DNA of 64,000 nucleotides from Rhizobium sp. NZLR1 (GCF_017357385.1 NZ_CP071636.1:186001-250000), one strand, 5' to 3'; shown: positions 53,715 through 62,983, numbered from the stretch's first letter. Notes: generated from the sequence alone by a model not told the origin. Numbers and translations: made by a program.

Positions 53715-54809
53715 TCACTGCATTTGCGGGGGCAGGACATACAGCGTTATGGCGAAGATCGAATAGACCATCAGCACCAACACGCCGACAAACCATGCCG
53801 ACCGTCCGCTATTCGTCACGAACATCGCCGTGATGGTCGCAAGGAGGACCATCACCACGACTCCCGGCCAGAACTGCAGGTTCATCGGCGACGGACCGAT
53901 CACGTAACTCAGCAAAACCAGGACGGGTGCAACGAACAACGCAATCTGGGAAGCGCTTCCGAGCGCGATGCCGACGCTGAGATCGAGCCGGTTCTTACGA
54001 GCGCCTGAGAACGCCGAAGCCATTTCGGCGGCCCCGCCAACCAGTGCGACGACGATGAAACCGACGAAGGCTGGCGTCATTCCGAACGCTTCAGCTGCCT
54101 TTTGCACCGATTCGACGAAGATCTCGCTCACCAGCGCGACGAGGACGGTGACGCCAGCAAGCGTGGCAAGGGCGAGGCCGATCGGCCACGGCATCTCGTC
54201 GCTCTCCGCATGCTCTGCTGCGGCGAAAATCTCGCGGTGTGTCCTGAGGCTGAACAAGAGCCCCAGTCCGTACCCGACAATGAGAAGAACCGACAGGCCG
54301 AGACTGAGTTTTTGGGTGACGGCCGACGCCGAGGTGGAGTCCATTTCAGCAACCGCCGAGGGCATCAGAAGCCCGACGGTGGCGAGAAAGAGAAGGCCGG
54401 CTTGAAGACGCGCACTGGCTCGGTTGAACTCCTGGAAGTGGTATTTAAGCCCGCCCAGGAGAAAAGAGGCGCCCAGCATGAACAGCGTGTTGGTGACGAT
54501 CGCGCCGGCAATCGACGATTTTACCAACGTATACTCGCCGGCGCGCAGGGCAGCCAGCGCAATGACCAGCTCGGTGAGATTTCCGAGCGTCGCGTTAAGC
54601 AGCCCGCCTGCGGCGTCACCCGTCTTGGCGGCTACGGATTCGGTTGCGTGACTGAGCAACCCGGCCAACGGTACGATGGCAAGCACCGACAGGACAAAGA
54701 GCGCCGTGTGGGCCTCAGGCATCACCGCCGCAGCAATAAACACCACCGGCACTGCGACCAGCAACCACAGCATGGGGCTGTCGCGGATCTCTTTCAAAAG
54801 GAGGCTCAA
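53715..54809 (-). CDS. Ca2+/H+ antiporter (CaCA family, Cax/ChaA-like)
   Basis: 364 residues from a TTG preceded by GGGAG (seven-base spacing). Eleven or so membrane helices. Two inverted alpha-repeat motifs are visible: LLNATLGNLTELVIALAALR in the first half and VGFIVVALVGGAAEMASAFS in the second, both with the acidic residue that binds cation. Exchanges Ca2+ (or Na+) for H+ across the inner membrane. It is the last gene of the decarboxylase operon, 22 bases after the binding-protein gene, so it may join in pH or cation homeostasis. Confidence 0.88.
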   Translation of the reverse strand: MSLLLKEIRDSPMLWLLVAVPVVFIAAAVMPEAHTALFVLSVLAIVPLAGLLSHATESVAAKTGDAAGGLLNATLGNLTELVIALAALRAGEYTLVKSSIAGAIVTNTLFMLGASFLLGGLKYHFQEFNRASARLQAGLLFLATVGLLMPSAVAEMDSTSASAVTQKLSLGLSVLLIVGYGLGLLFSLRTHREIFAAAEHAESDEMPWPIGLALATLAGVTVLVALVSEIFVESVQKAAEAFGMTPAFVGFIVVALVGGAAEMASAFSGARKNRLDLSVGIALGSASQIALFVAPVLVLLSYVIGPSPMNLQFWPGVVVMVLLATITAMFVTNSGRSAWFVGVLVLMVYSIFAITLYVLPPQMQ

Positions 54810-54831
54810 CCGTTCGCTCCCTTGGGTGGTG

Positions 54832-55758
54832 TTATTCCGGCAAAGCCGTCTGTTGGAAGAAGGTGACTGTCGCCTCATCCGGCGGACCGAACCATGTTGC
54901 AAACAATGTGCGGAAATCCTTCGCCGCATAGGCTTGGCTCAATGCTCGATCGACCGTTAGCCGGAAGTCCTCGTCTGTTCGCGCCAGTTCAAGACCGAGC
55001 GGCTCATAGGTAAAATGTCGTTTTAAAACAATCAGATCGCCAGAATTATCACTGCGCGCCGCGGCGTCCATCAGAAGCGGCATGTCTCCGAAAAAGACAG
55101 CTGATTGGCTGTCCAGGACGCGCTCGATCCCTTTCTGGAAGTTGTCGACGGATGTCGCCGTCGCGGCGAGCTGGAAGGTCTTGATCCTGTCCGACAGCCA
55201 ACGCTCGCTTGTCGTGCCCGCTACGGACGAGAAGGTCTTATGCTCGAGTATCGTGCGCGCGGGCGAGCCTCGCCATACAGGCCGGTTCGTCGGTTCGCCA
55301 TACTCTAGCACCTCCCGCAAAGCCAACGGGGCGCTGGCGCTGACCACGGCCCCGGTGCCGCTCGGAAAGATTGGGATTGAGAATGAGACCTTTTGCCTGC
55401 GGCTGAGGGTGACCGGCTCTGCGCCACAGACGAGGTCCACCACGCCATCCGTAACAGCATTCGCCCGCGCGTCGGCGCTCAGAGATACCCACTCCACATC
55501 GAGCCGCGACAGTTTCAGTTCGGCTTTCACACTGTCAGCAACCTTGTTGCAAAGGGCAACCGCATAGCCGTCGGGTGCTCCATTGTCCGTCTTGAACGAA
55601 AACGGCCTCGCATCGGGCTCGTAGCCCAATTTCAACGAACTGCTTGCGCGGACACGGTCCAGCGTCTGAGCGACAGCGGGCGCTAAACCCACCGACGACA
55701 GCGCCACTATGAAGATGGAGGCGCCCGTTGCGATCCATCGACCTTTGCTGATAGGCAT
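54832..55758 (-). CDS. Orphan amino-acid-type periplasmic binding protein
   Basis: 308 residues. A signal peptide (about 1-30, APAVAQ end) is followed by a type II periplasmic binding fold of the polar amino acid family (SSLKLGYEPDARPFSFKTDN; GYAVALCNKVADSVKAEL; DGVVDLVCGAEPVTLSRRQK). GAGAGG precedes the ATG. No permease or ATPase lies nearby. It is inserted between potE-like and cax-like genes with 16- and 22-base gaps, so it is cotranscribed with them. It may capture a basic amino acid for the decarboxylases; that is inference. Confidence 0.85.
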   Translation of the reverse strand: MPISKGRWIATGASIFIVALSSVGLAPAVAQTLDRVRASSSLKLGYEPDARPFSFKTDNGAPDGYAVALCNKVADSVKAELKLSRLDVEWVSLSADARANAVTDGVVDLVCGAEPVTLSRRQKVSFSIPIFPSGTGAVVSASAPLALREVLEYGEPTNRPVWRGSPARTILEHKTFSSVAGTTSERWLSDRIKTFQLAATATSVDNFQKGIERVLDSQSAVFFGDMPLLMDAAARSDNSGDLIVLKRHFTYEPLGLELARTDEDFRLTVDRALSQAYAAKDFRTLFATWFGPPDEATVTFFQQTALPE

Positions 55759-55774
55759 GGTTTTTCCTCTCCCG

Positions 55775-57130
55775 CTACTCGGACGGCACACGGCTCACGC
55801 CGACGGCGAAGCGCGGTGCGATCAGGCCGTAGATAATGAAGCTGATCCCTGTCACCAGCATTCCCCCCATCACCGCATCCTTGCCGGAAGCATAGATTGC
55901 GAAGACGCTGTAAAGCATGCCGATCATGCAGATGACGGCGTTCAGCCGGTATTTCGCAGGCGGCACCCGCGCCGCCTTCATGATGACGAACAGTGCCGAC
56001 AGTGAGATGATATAGGGCAGCACATTCGTCACGACCGCGAGGTTGACCAATGCGGAGAACTGCTCGCTGAGCGTCGGAGAAATGGTCATCAGGGCAAGGC
56101 ATGTCTGCACGATGCCAAGGATGATCATCCCCTTCACCGGCGCGCCCATCTCGTTGACGTGCGAGAATATGGCGGGGAACATTCTCCCCTCGGCGGCGGT
56201 GCGCGCGGTCTGCGCTATCGTGAATTGCCAGCCCAAAAGCGAACCAAGACAGGCAAGGACTGCAAGCGCCATGATGATCGAGCCGATCATCGGGTTGAAC
56301 ATCTTGGCATAGGCCAGCGCGAACGGACCGGTTGAGGCTGCGAGTTCCGGGTTCGGCACGATGCCCTGGATGACTGTGGTCGACAGGATATAGATGACGG
56401 CTGCGCCAAGCGTGCCGAACATGCAGGCAAGGGGCACATCACGCTTCGGGTTTTCGACGGCATCCGAATTCTGCGCTGCCGATTCCATGCCGAGGAAAGC
56501 CCAGAGCGTCAGCGAGATGCTCGAGCCCATTCCCTGGCCGAGGCTCAATCCCTTCGGGTTCCAGGCCTCGGCAAAGGTGCTCGAACTGAACCAGAGCCAT
56601 CCGATGATCGAAAGCAGCCCGACCGGGATGATCACGCCCCAAACGGTGATTGCGCCGATACGCCCGGTGATGCGCGGTCCGCCGAAATTTGCCGCCGTCG
56701 TCAGCCAGAGCAGAACGATCAATGCCAGACAGGTCATGATCGGCGTCGAGGTCAATACGGGAAAGAAGCCCGCGAGATAACCGACCGCAGAGATGCCAAT
56801 CGCGACATTGCCGATGGCAAGCGACAGAAAATACAGAAAGAATACCAGGAAAAAGCCATCCTTCCCGTAGGCGTCCTCGGCGTAGGCCGACATTCCCCCC
56901 GGGCGCTGGTTGAAGATACCGGCCTGGGCGAACCCCCAGGCGATAGCCATTGAGCCGATGGCAGTCACGAGCCAGGAAAGCAGCGAGATGGCGCCGACCT
57001 GCGCCATGTTTGCAGGCAGCATGATGATGCCGGATCCCATCATGTTGACGGCGACGATGAAGGTGAGCTGAACCAGGTTCATCTTCTTAGCGGCCGTCTC
57101 GGTCGCAAGATGCATTGTGTTCTCGGTCAT
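55775..57130 (-). CDS. potE: PotE-like amino acid/polyamine antiporter
   Basis: 451 residues, twelve membrane helices of the APC superfamily. The opening NLVQLTFIVAVNMMGSGIIM, then LPANMAQVGAISLLSWLVTA, is the conserved helix-1 break of basic amino acid/polyamine antiporters. SLTLWAFLGMESAAQNSDAV is the helix-6 region. The start overlaps the stop of the ornithine decarboxylase gene by four bases, as in speF-potE operons. Exchanges external ornithine (or another basic amino acid) for internal putrescine. Confidence 0.9.
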   Translation of the reverse strand: MTENTMHLATETAAKKMNLVQLTFIVAVNMMGSGIIMLPANMAQVGAISLLSWLVTAIGSMAIAWGFAQAGIFNQRPGGMSAYAEDAYGKDGFFLVFFLYFLSLAIGNVAIGISAVGYLAGFFPVLTSTPIMTCLALIVLLWLTTAANFGGPRITGRIGAITVWGVIIPVGLLSIIGWLWFSSSTFAEAWNPKGLSLGQGMGSSISLTLWAFLGMESAAQNSDAVENPKRDVPLACMFGTLGAAVIYILSTTVIQGIVPNPELAASTGPFALAYAKMFNPMIGSIIMALAVLACLGSLLGWQFTIAQTARTAAEGRMFPAIFSHVNEMGAPVKGMIILGIVQTCLALMTISPTLSEQFSALVNLAVVTNVLPYIISLSALFVIMKAARVPPAKYRLNAVICMIGMLYSVFAIYASGKDAVMGGMLVTGISFIIYGLIAPRFAVGVSRVPSE

Positions 57131-59514
57131 GATGAGATCCTCTCGCCCCCCTGCTCGCGCACGACGTAGGTGTAGAACTTGATCCGGCCATCGATCCGTT
57201 CCTGGAACACGCCCTGGACTTCGTAGTTGAAGCCGGGGAAGCGGTTGAAGGATTCTTCGAAAGCCAGGAAATAGTCACGCATTGGGCGCGCCCTGTCGTC
57301 CCAGCGTTCGCCGGGGACGATCACGCCGATACCTGGCGGATAGATCAGCGCCAGGGTTGCGGAGATGCGATTGGCAGCCTCCGTCAGCGGCACGTAATCG
57401 ACGTTGTTGGCCACCAGCGCTTCGTAGGCCTGCTTCGGAGCAATTGCCGGTTCGGGGAAACTTTCCGAGCGGAAGCAGAGGCGTTGCAGCTCCTTGACAC
57501 CGGCCTCACGATAGAAGCTGTGCATTTCGCGGCAAATCTGCCGGACCGTGTAGCCGGCATAGCGCTGGCGATTGGCGGCAAACACCGTGGGCAGCACTTC
57601 CTGCAGCGGCGCATCACGATCCCACAGGTTCTTGAACTTGACCAGCTTGGCGACAAGGGTGTTCAGCTTGCTCTCATCCTCGGCCGGCGTCAGCAGGAAG
57701 AGAAGACTGTTCAGGTCGCATTTTTCAGGCACGATCCGCTGCTCGCGCAGATAGTTGGCGACAACCGTCGCCGGAATGCCGAACTCGCGATACTCGCCGG
57801 TCTTCCGATCGATGCCGGGCGTCAGCAGCGTAAGCTTGTTGGGATCAACCATGGTATAGCCGGGCGCATATCCGGCATAACCGTGCCACTTTGCCTGCGG
57901 ATCGAAACGCCAGCATTGCTGCTCGCGCTTGAGCACGTCTGTTGGGACATCCTCCCACCGTACATCTTCGAGATCGTTTGTGTGTTTTGAACCGGAAACA
58001 CTGACCTTGTCCGGCACGAAGGGATCGAAGAACCACTGTTCCTCAGTGCCGGCGGCGTTGGACTCGTAGTGCTGAACGAAGCCGCGCAGCTTCTTGCGCA
58101 CCTCGATCCCCAGCTCGATGCAGCGGTCCCACAGCATCTCGCCGGCTTTGCCTTCATGAACCTTGGCGTTGACATCCAGCGAGGCGAAGAGCGGATAGAA
58201 TGGAGAGGTCGAAACGTGCATCAGCAGCGACTCGTTGAACCGCTTGTGCTCGACGAACCGCCGCTGGCCGCTGATATGTTCGTCCCGCTTGTGGATTTGC
58301 GAGGCCTGTGAGAAGCCCGCCCCCTGTTTGTGCACGGATTGGGTGGAAAACAGACCCGGCATGTCCGCATGAAGATCCTCGAGCCGCATCGGGCTGTGTC
58401 CCTCGAAGAGCGGATGAAAGGCATTGTAGCCGATCCAGGCTTCGTCCCAGAGCACGTAGTCGCAGAGGTGGCCGATCTTCTTCATCACCTCCCGCACGTT
58501 GTAGATCGTGCCATCATAGGTCGCGAGCTGGATGCAGGCCAGCCGGAAGGGCCTTTCAGCGTTCGCCCGGCCTTTGTCGCTGACGAGAGGATGCTCCTCG
58601 ATCTTTTGCCGGAGCCATTTCTCGTCCCAGGCGGCCCAGTCGACCGCCCCGATCATGCCGAAAGCATTGCGGGCCGTCGGCAGATAGATCGGGATCGCAC
58701 CCGCCTGCACCAGAGCGCCCTGGTGGAGGGACTTGTGATTGTTGCGGTCAAAGAGCACGAGATCGCCGCTGCGCAGCACCGCATTGGCGACGACCTTGTT
58801 AGAGGTGCTGGTTCCATTCAAGATGAAATATGTGCGGTCGGCGCCGAAGATGCGCGCCGCCTGCTTCTGGGCTTCCACGGCAGGCCCCTCGTGGATCAAA
58901 AGGTCGCCAAGATCGACGTCCGCATTGCAGAGATCGTTGCGGAAAATGCTTTCGCCCAGATATTTGAAGAACAGTTGCCCGGCAGGTGACTTGCGATAGA
59001 ACTGGCCGCCTTGATGACCCGGGCAGTCGAAAGCGATATTTGCCTCACCATCATAAGCCATCATGCCGCCAAAAAACGGGGGCAACAGCGTTTTGCCGTA
59101 GTTGACCGCGCTGGAAATGATCTGCTTGGCATAGAAGGCAGGCGTCTGCTGTCCGAGATAGACGAAGCCTTCCACCTCGCCAGCCATTTCGACCACATCC
59201 ATATCCGCAACGGTCAGCGTATCCGCCATGGCCCAGATCGGCGTAGCGAAGCCGATATCCCTGACGGAGCGGAGGAAGCTGCGCGCGGCCGGCAGCCAGC
59301 CGCCCTCGACCGAGCCGATATAGGCGCCGACGGCTGCATCTTCGGACACGTCGGCAGAGTAGCCGTCGCGCAGTTCCACTTCGAAACCCTCGGCGGCAAT
59401 CTGCGCCAGCAGCTCCACAGCCTGCGGATTATCGCGATCGACGACGGCCACGATCTTCAGCATTTTGTGAAACGGTATGGCGACCGTCGGAGACTTCACA
59501 TCTCGCGGGATCAT
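57127..59514 (-). CDS. speF: SpeF-like inducible ornithine decarboxylase
   Basis: 795-residue PLP enzyme of the Orn/Lys/Arg decarboxylase class I. N-terminal wing domain (about 20-135). PLP domain with FDCPGHQGGQFYRKSPAG, WDEAWIGYNAF and the PLP lysine Lys396 in STQSVHKQGAGFSQASQIHK. C-terminal domain with the ornithine-type run LLFLLTPAEDESKLNTLVAK and YAGYTVRQICREMHSFY. The start at 59514 overlaps the preceding decarboxylase gene by four bases (59511-59514). Converts ornithine to putrescine, consuming a proton; the antiporter next door completes the cycle. Confidence 0.88.
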   Translation of the reverse strand: MIPRDVKSPTVAIPFHKMLKIVAVVDRDNPQAVELLAQIAAEGFEVELRDGYSADVSEDAAVGAYIGSVEGGWLPAARSFLRSVRDIGFATPIWAMADTLTVADMDVVEMAGEVEGFVYLGQQTPAFYAKQIISSAVNYGKTLLPPFFGGMMAYDGEANIAFDCPGHQGGQFYRKSPAGQLFFKYLGESIFRNDLCNADVDLGDLLIHEGPAVEAQKQAARIFGADRTYFILNGTSTSNKVVANAVLRSGDLVLFDRNNHKSLHQGALVQAGAIPIYLPTARNAFGMIGAVDWAAWDEKWLRQKIEEHPLVSDKGRANAERPFRLACIQLATYDGTIYNVREVMKKIGHLCDYVLWDEAWIGYNAFHPLFEGHSPMRLEDLHADMPGLFSTQSVHKQGAGFSQASQIHKRDEHISGQRRFVEHKRFNESLLMHVSTSPFYPLFASLDVNAKVHEGKAGEMLWDRCIELGIEVRKKLRGFVQHYESNAAGTEEQWFFDPFVPDKVSVSGSKHTNDLEDVRWEDVPTDVLKREQQCWRFDPQAKWHGYAGYAPGYTMVDPNKLTLLTPGIDRKTGEYREFGIPATVVANYLREQRIVPEKCDLNSLLFLLTPAEDESKLNTLVAKLVKFKNLWDRDAPLQEVLPTVFAANRQRYAGYTVRQICREMHSFYREAGVKELQRLCFRSESFPEPAIAPKQAYEALVANNVDYVPLTEAANRISATLALIYPPGIGVIVPGERWDDRARPMRDYFLAFEESFNRFPGFNYEVQGVFQERIDGRIKFYTYVVREQGGERISS

Positions 59515-61772
59515 TCTTGCGCCCCTTCTGCAATGCAATCGATCAGGTAGCGGCGTCCGCCATCGCCTGGAGCGAAGCGAAGACCATGGATATCCGTCTC
59601 GAAACCTGGGAACTTGCTGTCGAAATCCCGGGCATACAGCAGATAATCTTGAATGGACTTCGTGGATGGGGTGATCCGCTCGCCGGGCATGATCAGCGGA
59701 ATTCCCGGCGGATAGGGAACGATCATCACGGCGAGGATGCGGTCCATGAGATCGTCGATCTCGATGCTCTCGATCTTCCCCTTGACCAGCCGGTCATAGG
59801 CATCGGCAGGACGTAGCGCCATTTCCGGCAGGACCGTGTACATGTCGCGCTGGGCCTTCGGCACGTCGTCCTTGCGATAGGTCGCATGGATGTTTTCGCA
59901 GAGATCTCGCAACCCCATGCCCGCATAGGCCTCCGGATGGGCTGCGGCGAGTGCCGGCAGCACGCGCGTCAGCGGCGCATTGGCGTCGTAGAGGTCCTTG
60001 AAATTGATGAGCTCGGTGACAAGCGTACTCCATTTGCCGCGCGTAATCCCCATTGAGAAGAGAATGAGGAAGGAATAGAGCCCGGTCTTCTCGATCTCGA
60101 TGCGACGGGAGGAGAGGAATTTCGTGATGACCGCGGCGGGAATGCCGTGTTCTTGCATCATGCCGTTTGCGGACAAGCCCGGCGAAAGGATGGTGACTTT
60201 AATCGGGTCGACCATGACATGATTTTCGGCAAGGTCCGCGAACCCGTGCCAGGCCTCACCCGGCTTGAGGACCCAGTCGGCATGAGTGTCGCTAGGCGTC
60301 TCGTCGGCAATCGTCGGCTCCCACACATCGAACCACCAGCTTGCTTCCGTCTGTTTTCTGACAGCGTTCATCGCCCGACGGAAGCTGATCGCTTCGTCGA
60401 TCATTTCCTGAACGAGCGCACGCCCTGCCGGCTGCTCCATCATCGCAGCCGCGACGTCGCAGGAGGCAATGATGCCGTATTGCGGCGAGGTCGAGGTGTG
60501 CATCATGAAGGCTTCGTTGAAGCGCGTAATGTCCAGACGCTTGGTGGCGGCATGCTGGATGTGGATCATGGATGCCTGCGAGAATGCAGCCAGAAGCTTG
60601 TGCGTCGAATGCGTGGCAAAGGTGATCGCGGTTTTGGATCGCGCCGGCTTCGTCGACGAGATTCCGTGAAAACCATCGTAGAATTCATGGAAGTTGGCAT
60701 AGGCATACCAAGCCTCGTCGAAGTGCAGCACCTCGACGGCGTCGCCCAATACCTCTTTGATGGCGTCGACATTGTAGCAGAGCCCGTCATAGGTCGAGTT
60801 GGTGATCACCATCAGCCGGACCTTGCCGCTGGTCTGCCCGGCAAAGGGGCTTGCGGCAATCTTTTGGGCGATTGATTCCGGCTTAAACTGGTCCTTCGAG
60901 ATCGGGCCGATGATACCGAGCCCATTGCGCGACGGCGTCATATAGATTGGCGTCGCGCCCGTCATGATCAGAGAATGCAGAATAGACTTGTGGCAGTTGC
61001 GATCGCACAGCACGAGATCGCCACGTCCCACCATGCCGTGCCAGATGATCTTGTTGGCTGTCGAGGTACCGCCGACGACAAACATGGTCTCGTCCGTGCC
61101 GAAAATACGCGCCGCATTGCGCTCACCCTCGGCGATCGGTCCGACATGATCGAGAAGCGATCCGACACTGCCGACCGATACGGAGATATCGGAACGAAGC
61201 GTGTTTTCGCCGAAGAAGGTGTAAAAGAGCTGGCCAACCGGGCTCTTGCGGAAAGCGACGCCACCCCCGTGGCCAGGTGTGTGCCAGGAATAAGCGCCCT
61301 CGAGTGTATAAGCCATCAACGCCTTGAACATCGGCGGCGGCAGCCGGTCGAGGTAGTTCCGCGCAGCCTGCGCTATGGCGCGCGCCATGAATTCCGCTGA
61401 ATCTTCGAACAGCCGGAAGAAGGCATTGGTGTGGCGCAGCACGGTAGCCGGGACGTCTTCCGCAGTCGTGCTGTCGCCGAAGAGGAAGATCGGCAGGCGG
61501 TCGTTCCTCTGCCGCTTTGCGGTCAGAACCTCTTCCAGCACCTGCCAGCGCGTAGTCTTGTCCTCGGAGCCGTCGACGGAAATCAACCAGCAGGATTCGG
61601 TGTTGAAGATCTGAACGAGCCGGCGCGCATCCTCATAAGACACGCCGGAGACGATCCGGAAGCCTTCTTTTTCGATCGCGGCCGCCAGATCACGCATGCC
61701 GCGTCCGGCTGCGTTCTTGCCATCAAAATCCTCGTCGATAACGGCTATCGGAAATGCCATCTGGAATTCCAT
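59511..61772 (-). CDS. AdiA-like arginine/lysine decarboxylase
   Basis: 753-residue PLP decarboxylase, first gene of the operon. The start at 61772 is fixed by TGGAGGAATGC directly upstream; an in-frame ATG at 61814 lacks one. Wing domain (about 5-135), then SWHTPGHGGGVAFRKSPVGQ, HFDEAWYAYANFHEFYDG and the PLP lysine Lys392 in ATHSTHKLLAAFSQASMIHI, a pattern closest to acid-inducible arginine decarboxylase AdiA; lysine is an alternative substrate. It shares only family-level similarity with the adjacent SpeF-like enzyme, so this is not a recent duplication. An FNR-type promoter lies upstream. Confidence 0.85.
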   Translation of the reverse strand: MEFQMAFPIAVIDEDFDGKNAAGRGMRDLAAAIEKEGFRIVSGVSYEDARRLVQIFNTESCWLISVDGSEDKTTRWQVLEEVLTAKRQRNDRLPIFLFGDSTTAEDVPATVLRHTNAFFRLFEDSAEFMARAIAQAARNYLDRLPPPMFKALMAYTLEGAYSWHTPGHGGGVAFRKSPVGQLFYTFFGENTLRSDISVSVGSVGSLLDHVGPIAEGERNAARIFGTDETMFVVGGTSTANKIIWHGMVGRGDLVLCDRNCHKSILHSLIMTGATPIYMTPSRNGLGIIGPISKDQFKPESIAQKIAASPFAGQTSGKVRLMVITNSTYDGLCYNVDAIKEVLGDAVEVLHFDEAWYAYANFHEFYDGFHGISSTKPARSKTAITFATHSTHKLLAAFSQASMIHIQHAATKRLDITRFNEAFMMHTSTSPQYGIIASCDVAAAMMEQPAGRALVQEMIDEAISFRRAMNAVRKQTEASWWFDVWEPTIADETPSDTHADWVLKPGEAWHGFADLAENHVMVDPIKVTILSPGLSANGMMQEHGIPAAVITKFLSSRRIEIEKTGLYSFLILFSMGITRGKWSTLVTELINFKDLYDANAPLTRVLPALAAAHPEAYAGMGLRDLCENIHATYRKDDVPKAQRDMYTVLPEMALRPADAYDRLVKGKIESIEIDDLMDRILAVMIVPYPPGIPLIMPGERITPSTKSIQDYLLYARDFDSKFPGFETDIHGLRFAPGDGGRRYLIDCIAEGAQE

Positions 61773-61841
61773 GCATTCCTCCAGAAACCGGGGGTCAAAG
61801 ACTGTGGCCGCCATGCAGCGGCGTGCATCTCAGTTTGGAGG

Positions 61842-61883
61842 ATCGTACATGACGCGTGGAGCAGCGTCGTTGATTGCAATCAA
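61842..61883 (-). promoter_or_regulatory. FNR/FixK-type promoter of the decarboxylase operon
   Basis: TTGATTGCAATCAA at 61870-61883 matches the FNR/Anr/FixK consensus TTGAT-N4-ATCAA perfectly and lies within an 18-bp perfect palindrome, CGTTGATTGCAATCAACG (61868-61885). On the minus strand a -10-like TACGAT (61847-61842) follows exactly 22 bases after the box, the spacing of class II FNR promoters (box centred at -41.5). The adiA-like ATG is about 98 bases downstream of the box. Binding by FnrN/FixK under low oxygen is inferred. Confidence 0.75.
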
Positions 61884-61935
61884 CGTGAAGCGAAGCATTT
61901 CGATATCAGCAGGGAGCGACAATGCCTGACAACGG

Positions 61936-62862
61936 CTACTCTGCCCATTCCGCGTCGGCGGTGAAGGCGATCGTCAGCCAACGGTTGGCGCTCTCGTCCC
62001 CGATCGCCTTCCCTATGTCGTCTCTCAGCGCGTCCCATTCCTCCACGGTCTTCGGAGGAAGCCCTTCGGGCACGATGAAGTAGAGTTCGATCTGCGTTGC
62101 TCGGCCGACCCGGGCCACATAGGCGCGGTGAGAAAGGAAGCCGAGGCGGCCAACCATTTCGGCGGCGACCCGGTCGACATGCTGCTGGAGTTCGACCGGG
62201 GCAATCAGCAGAATTTCGCTCAGCGCCTTCCAGACGGTGCCGATCGGAAGCGGGATCATGACCAGGCAGACCAACGTCAGGACAAGCGGATCCATATAGC
62301 TGGCAAGCCAAGCGGCTTGCGTCTCCTGCACGGCAATGCCGACGAGGAACGCGAGAAGCAAGGCAAACGCAATGCCGCCCGACATGATCCAGGCCTTGAT
62401 GTCGAGCGAGACGAAATCGGAGTTGATCCGGCGGTTCAGCCGGATGCCGAGGACGGCCATGATCACGCAGACAAGCAGGGTCGCCGCGGAATAGGCGACC
62501 GCCATGCCGAAGCGCAGTTCATGGCCGCCGCTCAAGATGCTGATGATGGCGCTGATCAGCGCATAGACCCCGACCGTCATCAGCAGGCAGCCATTGAGCA
62601 TGAGGACTATCGGCTCCAGATGCCAGAAGCCCATGGTAAAACGGTTTCGAATCCTGCCGGACCGGGTGTCGCTCTTAGTCGATCTTATGATCAGGCTCGA
62701 AACCCAGAGCGCAAGCCCGGTCATGGCTGCATCGGCGAGTGAATAGACGCCATCGAAAGCGATCGAGAACGAGCCCGAAAGGATGCCGAAAACGACACCG
62801 AGTACGGCAACCACGATGGTCGCAGCGATCGAGATCCGCAAAAATCCCTGTTCGTTCGACAT
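61936..62862 (-). CDS. CDF-family cation transporter with atypical metal site
   Basis: 308 residues. Six membrane helices and a short cytoplasmic C-terminal domain of cation diffusion facilitator type. The start at 62862 is supported by GGGAGG. FTMGFWHLEPIVLMLNG matches the family's Y-G-x-x-R-x-E-P loop. By alignment from memory with E. coli FieF, the four residues of the transport site (D45, D49, H153, D157) correspond here to Y40, D44, D154 and W158, so only part of the tetrahedral Zn2+ site is kept. Substrate therefore uncertain. Precedes the decarboxylase operon on the same strand, with its own ribosome site. Confidence 0.85.
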   Translation of the reverse strand: MSNEQGFLRISIAATIVVAVLGVVFGILSGSFSIAFDGVYSLADAAMTGLALWVSSLIIRSTKSDTRSGRIRNRFTMGFWHLEPIVLMLNGCLLMTVGVYALISAIISILSGGHELRFGMAVAYSAATLLVCVIMAVLGIRLNRRINSDFVSLDIKAWIMSGGIAFALLLAFLVGIAVQETQAAWLASYMDPLVLTLVCLVMIPLPIGTVWKALSEILLIAPVELQQHVDRVAAEMVGRLGFLSHRAYVARVGRATQIELYFIVPEGLPPKTVEEWDALRDDIGKAIGDESANRWLTIAFTADAEWAE

Positions 62863-62983
62863 CGCCACCTCCCGCGCGGTCACCGGTCCGCCCATTCTAA
62901 CGTCTCCGCGCTAATCTTGAAGGCATTCAGCATGGAAGATTCGGAACGATCGGCGACTTTGCATCGACCGAATTGCAGCGCCT

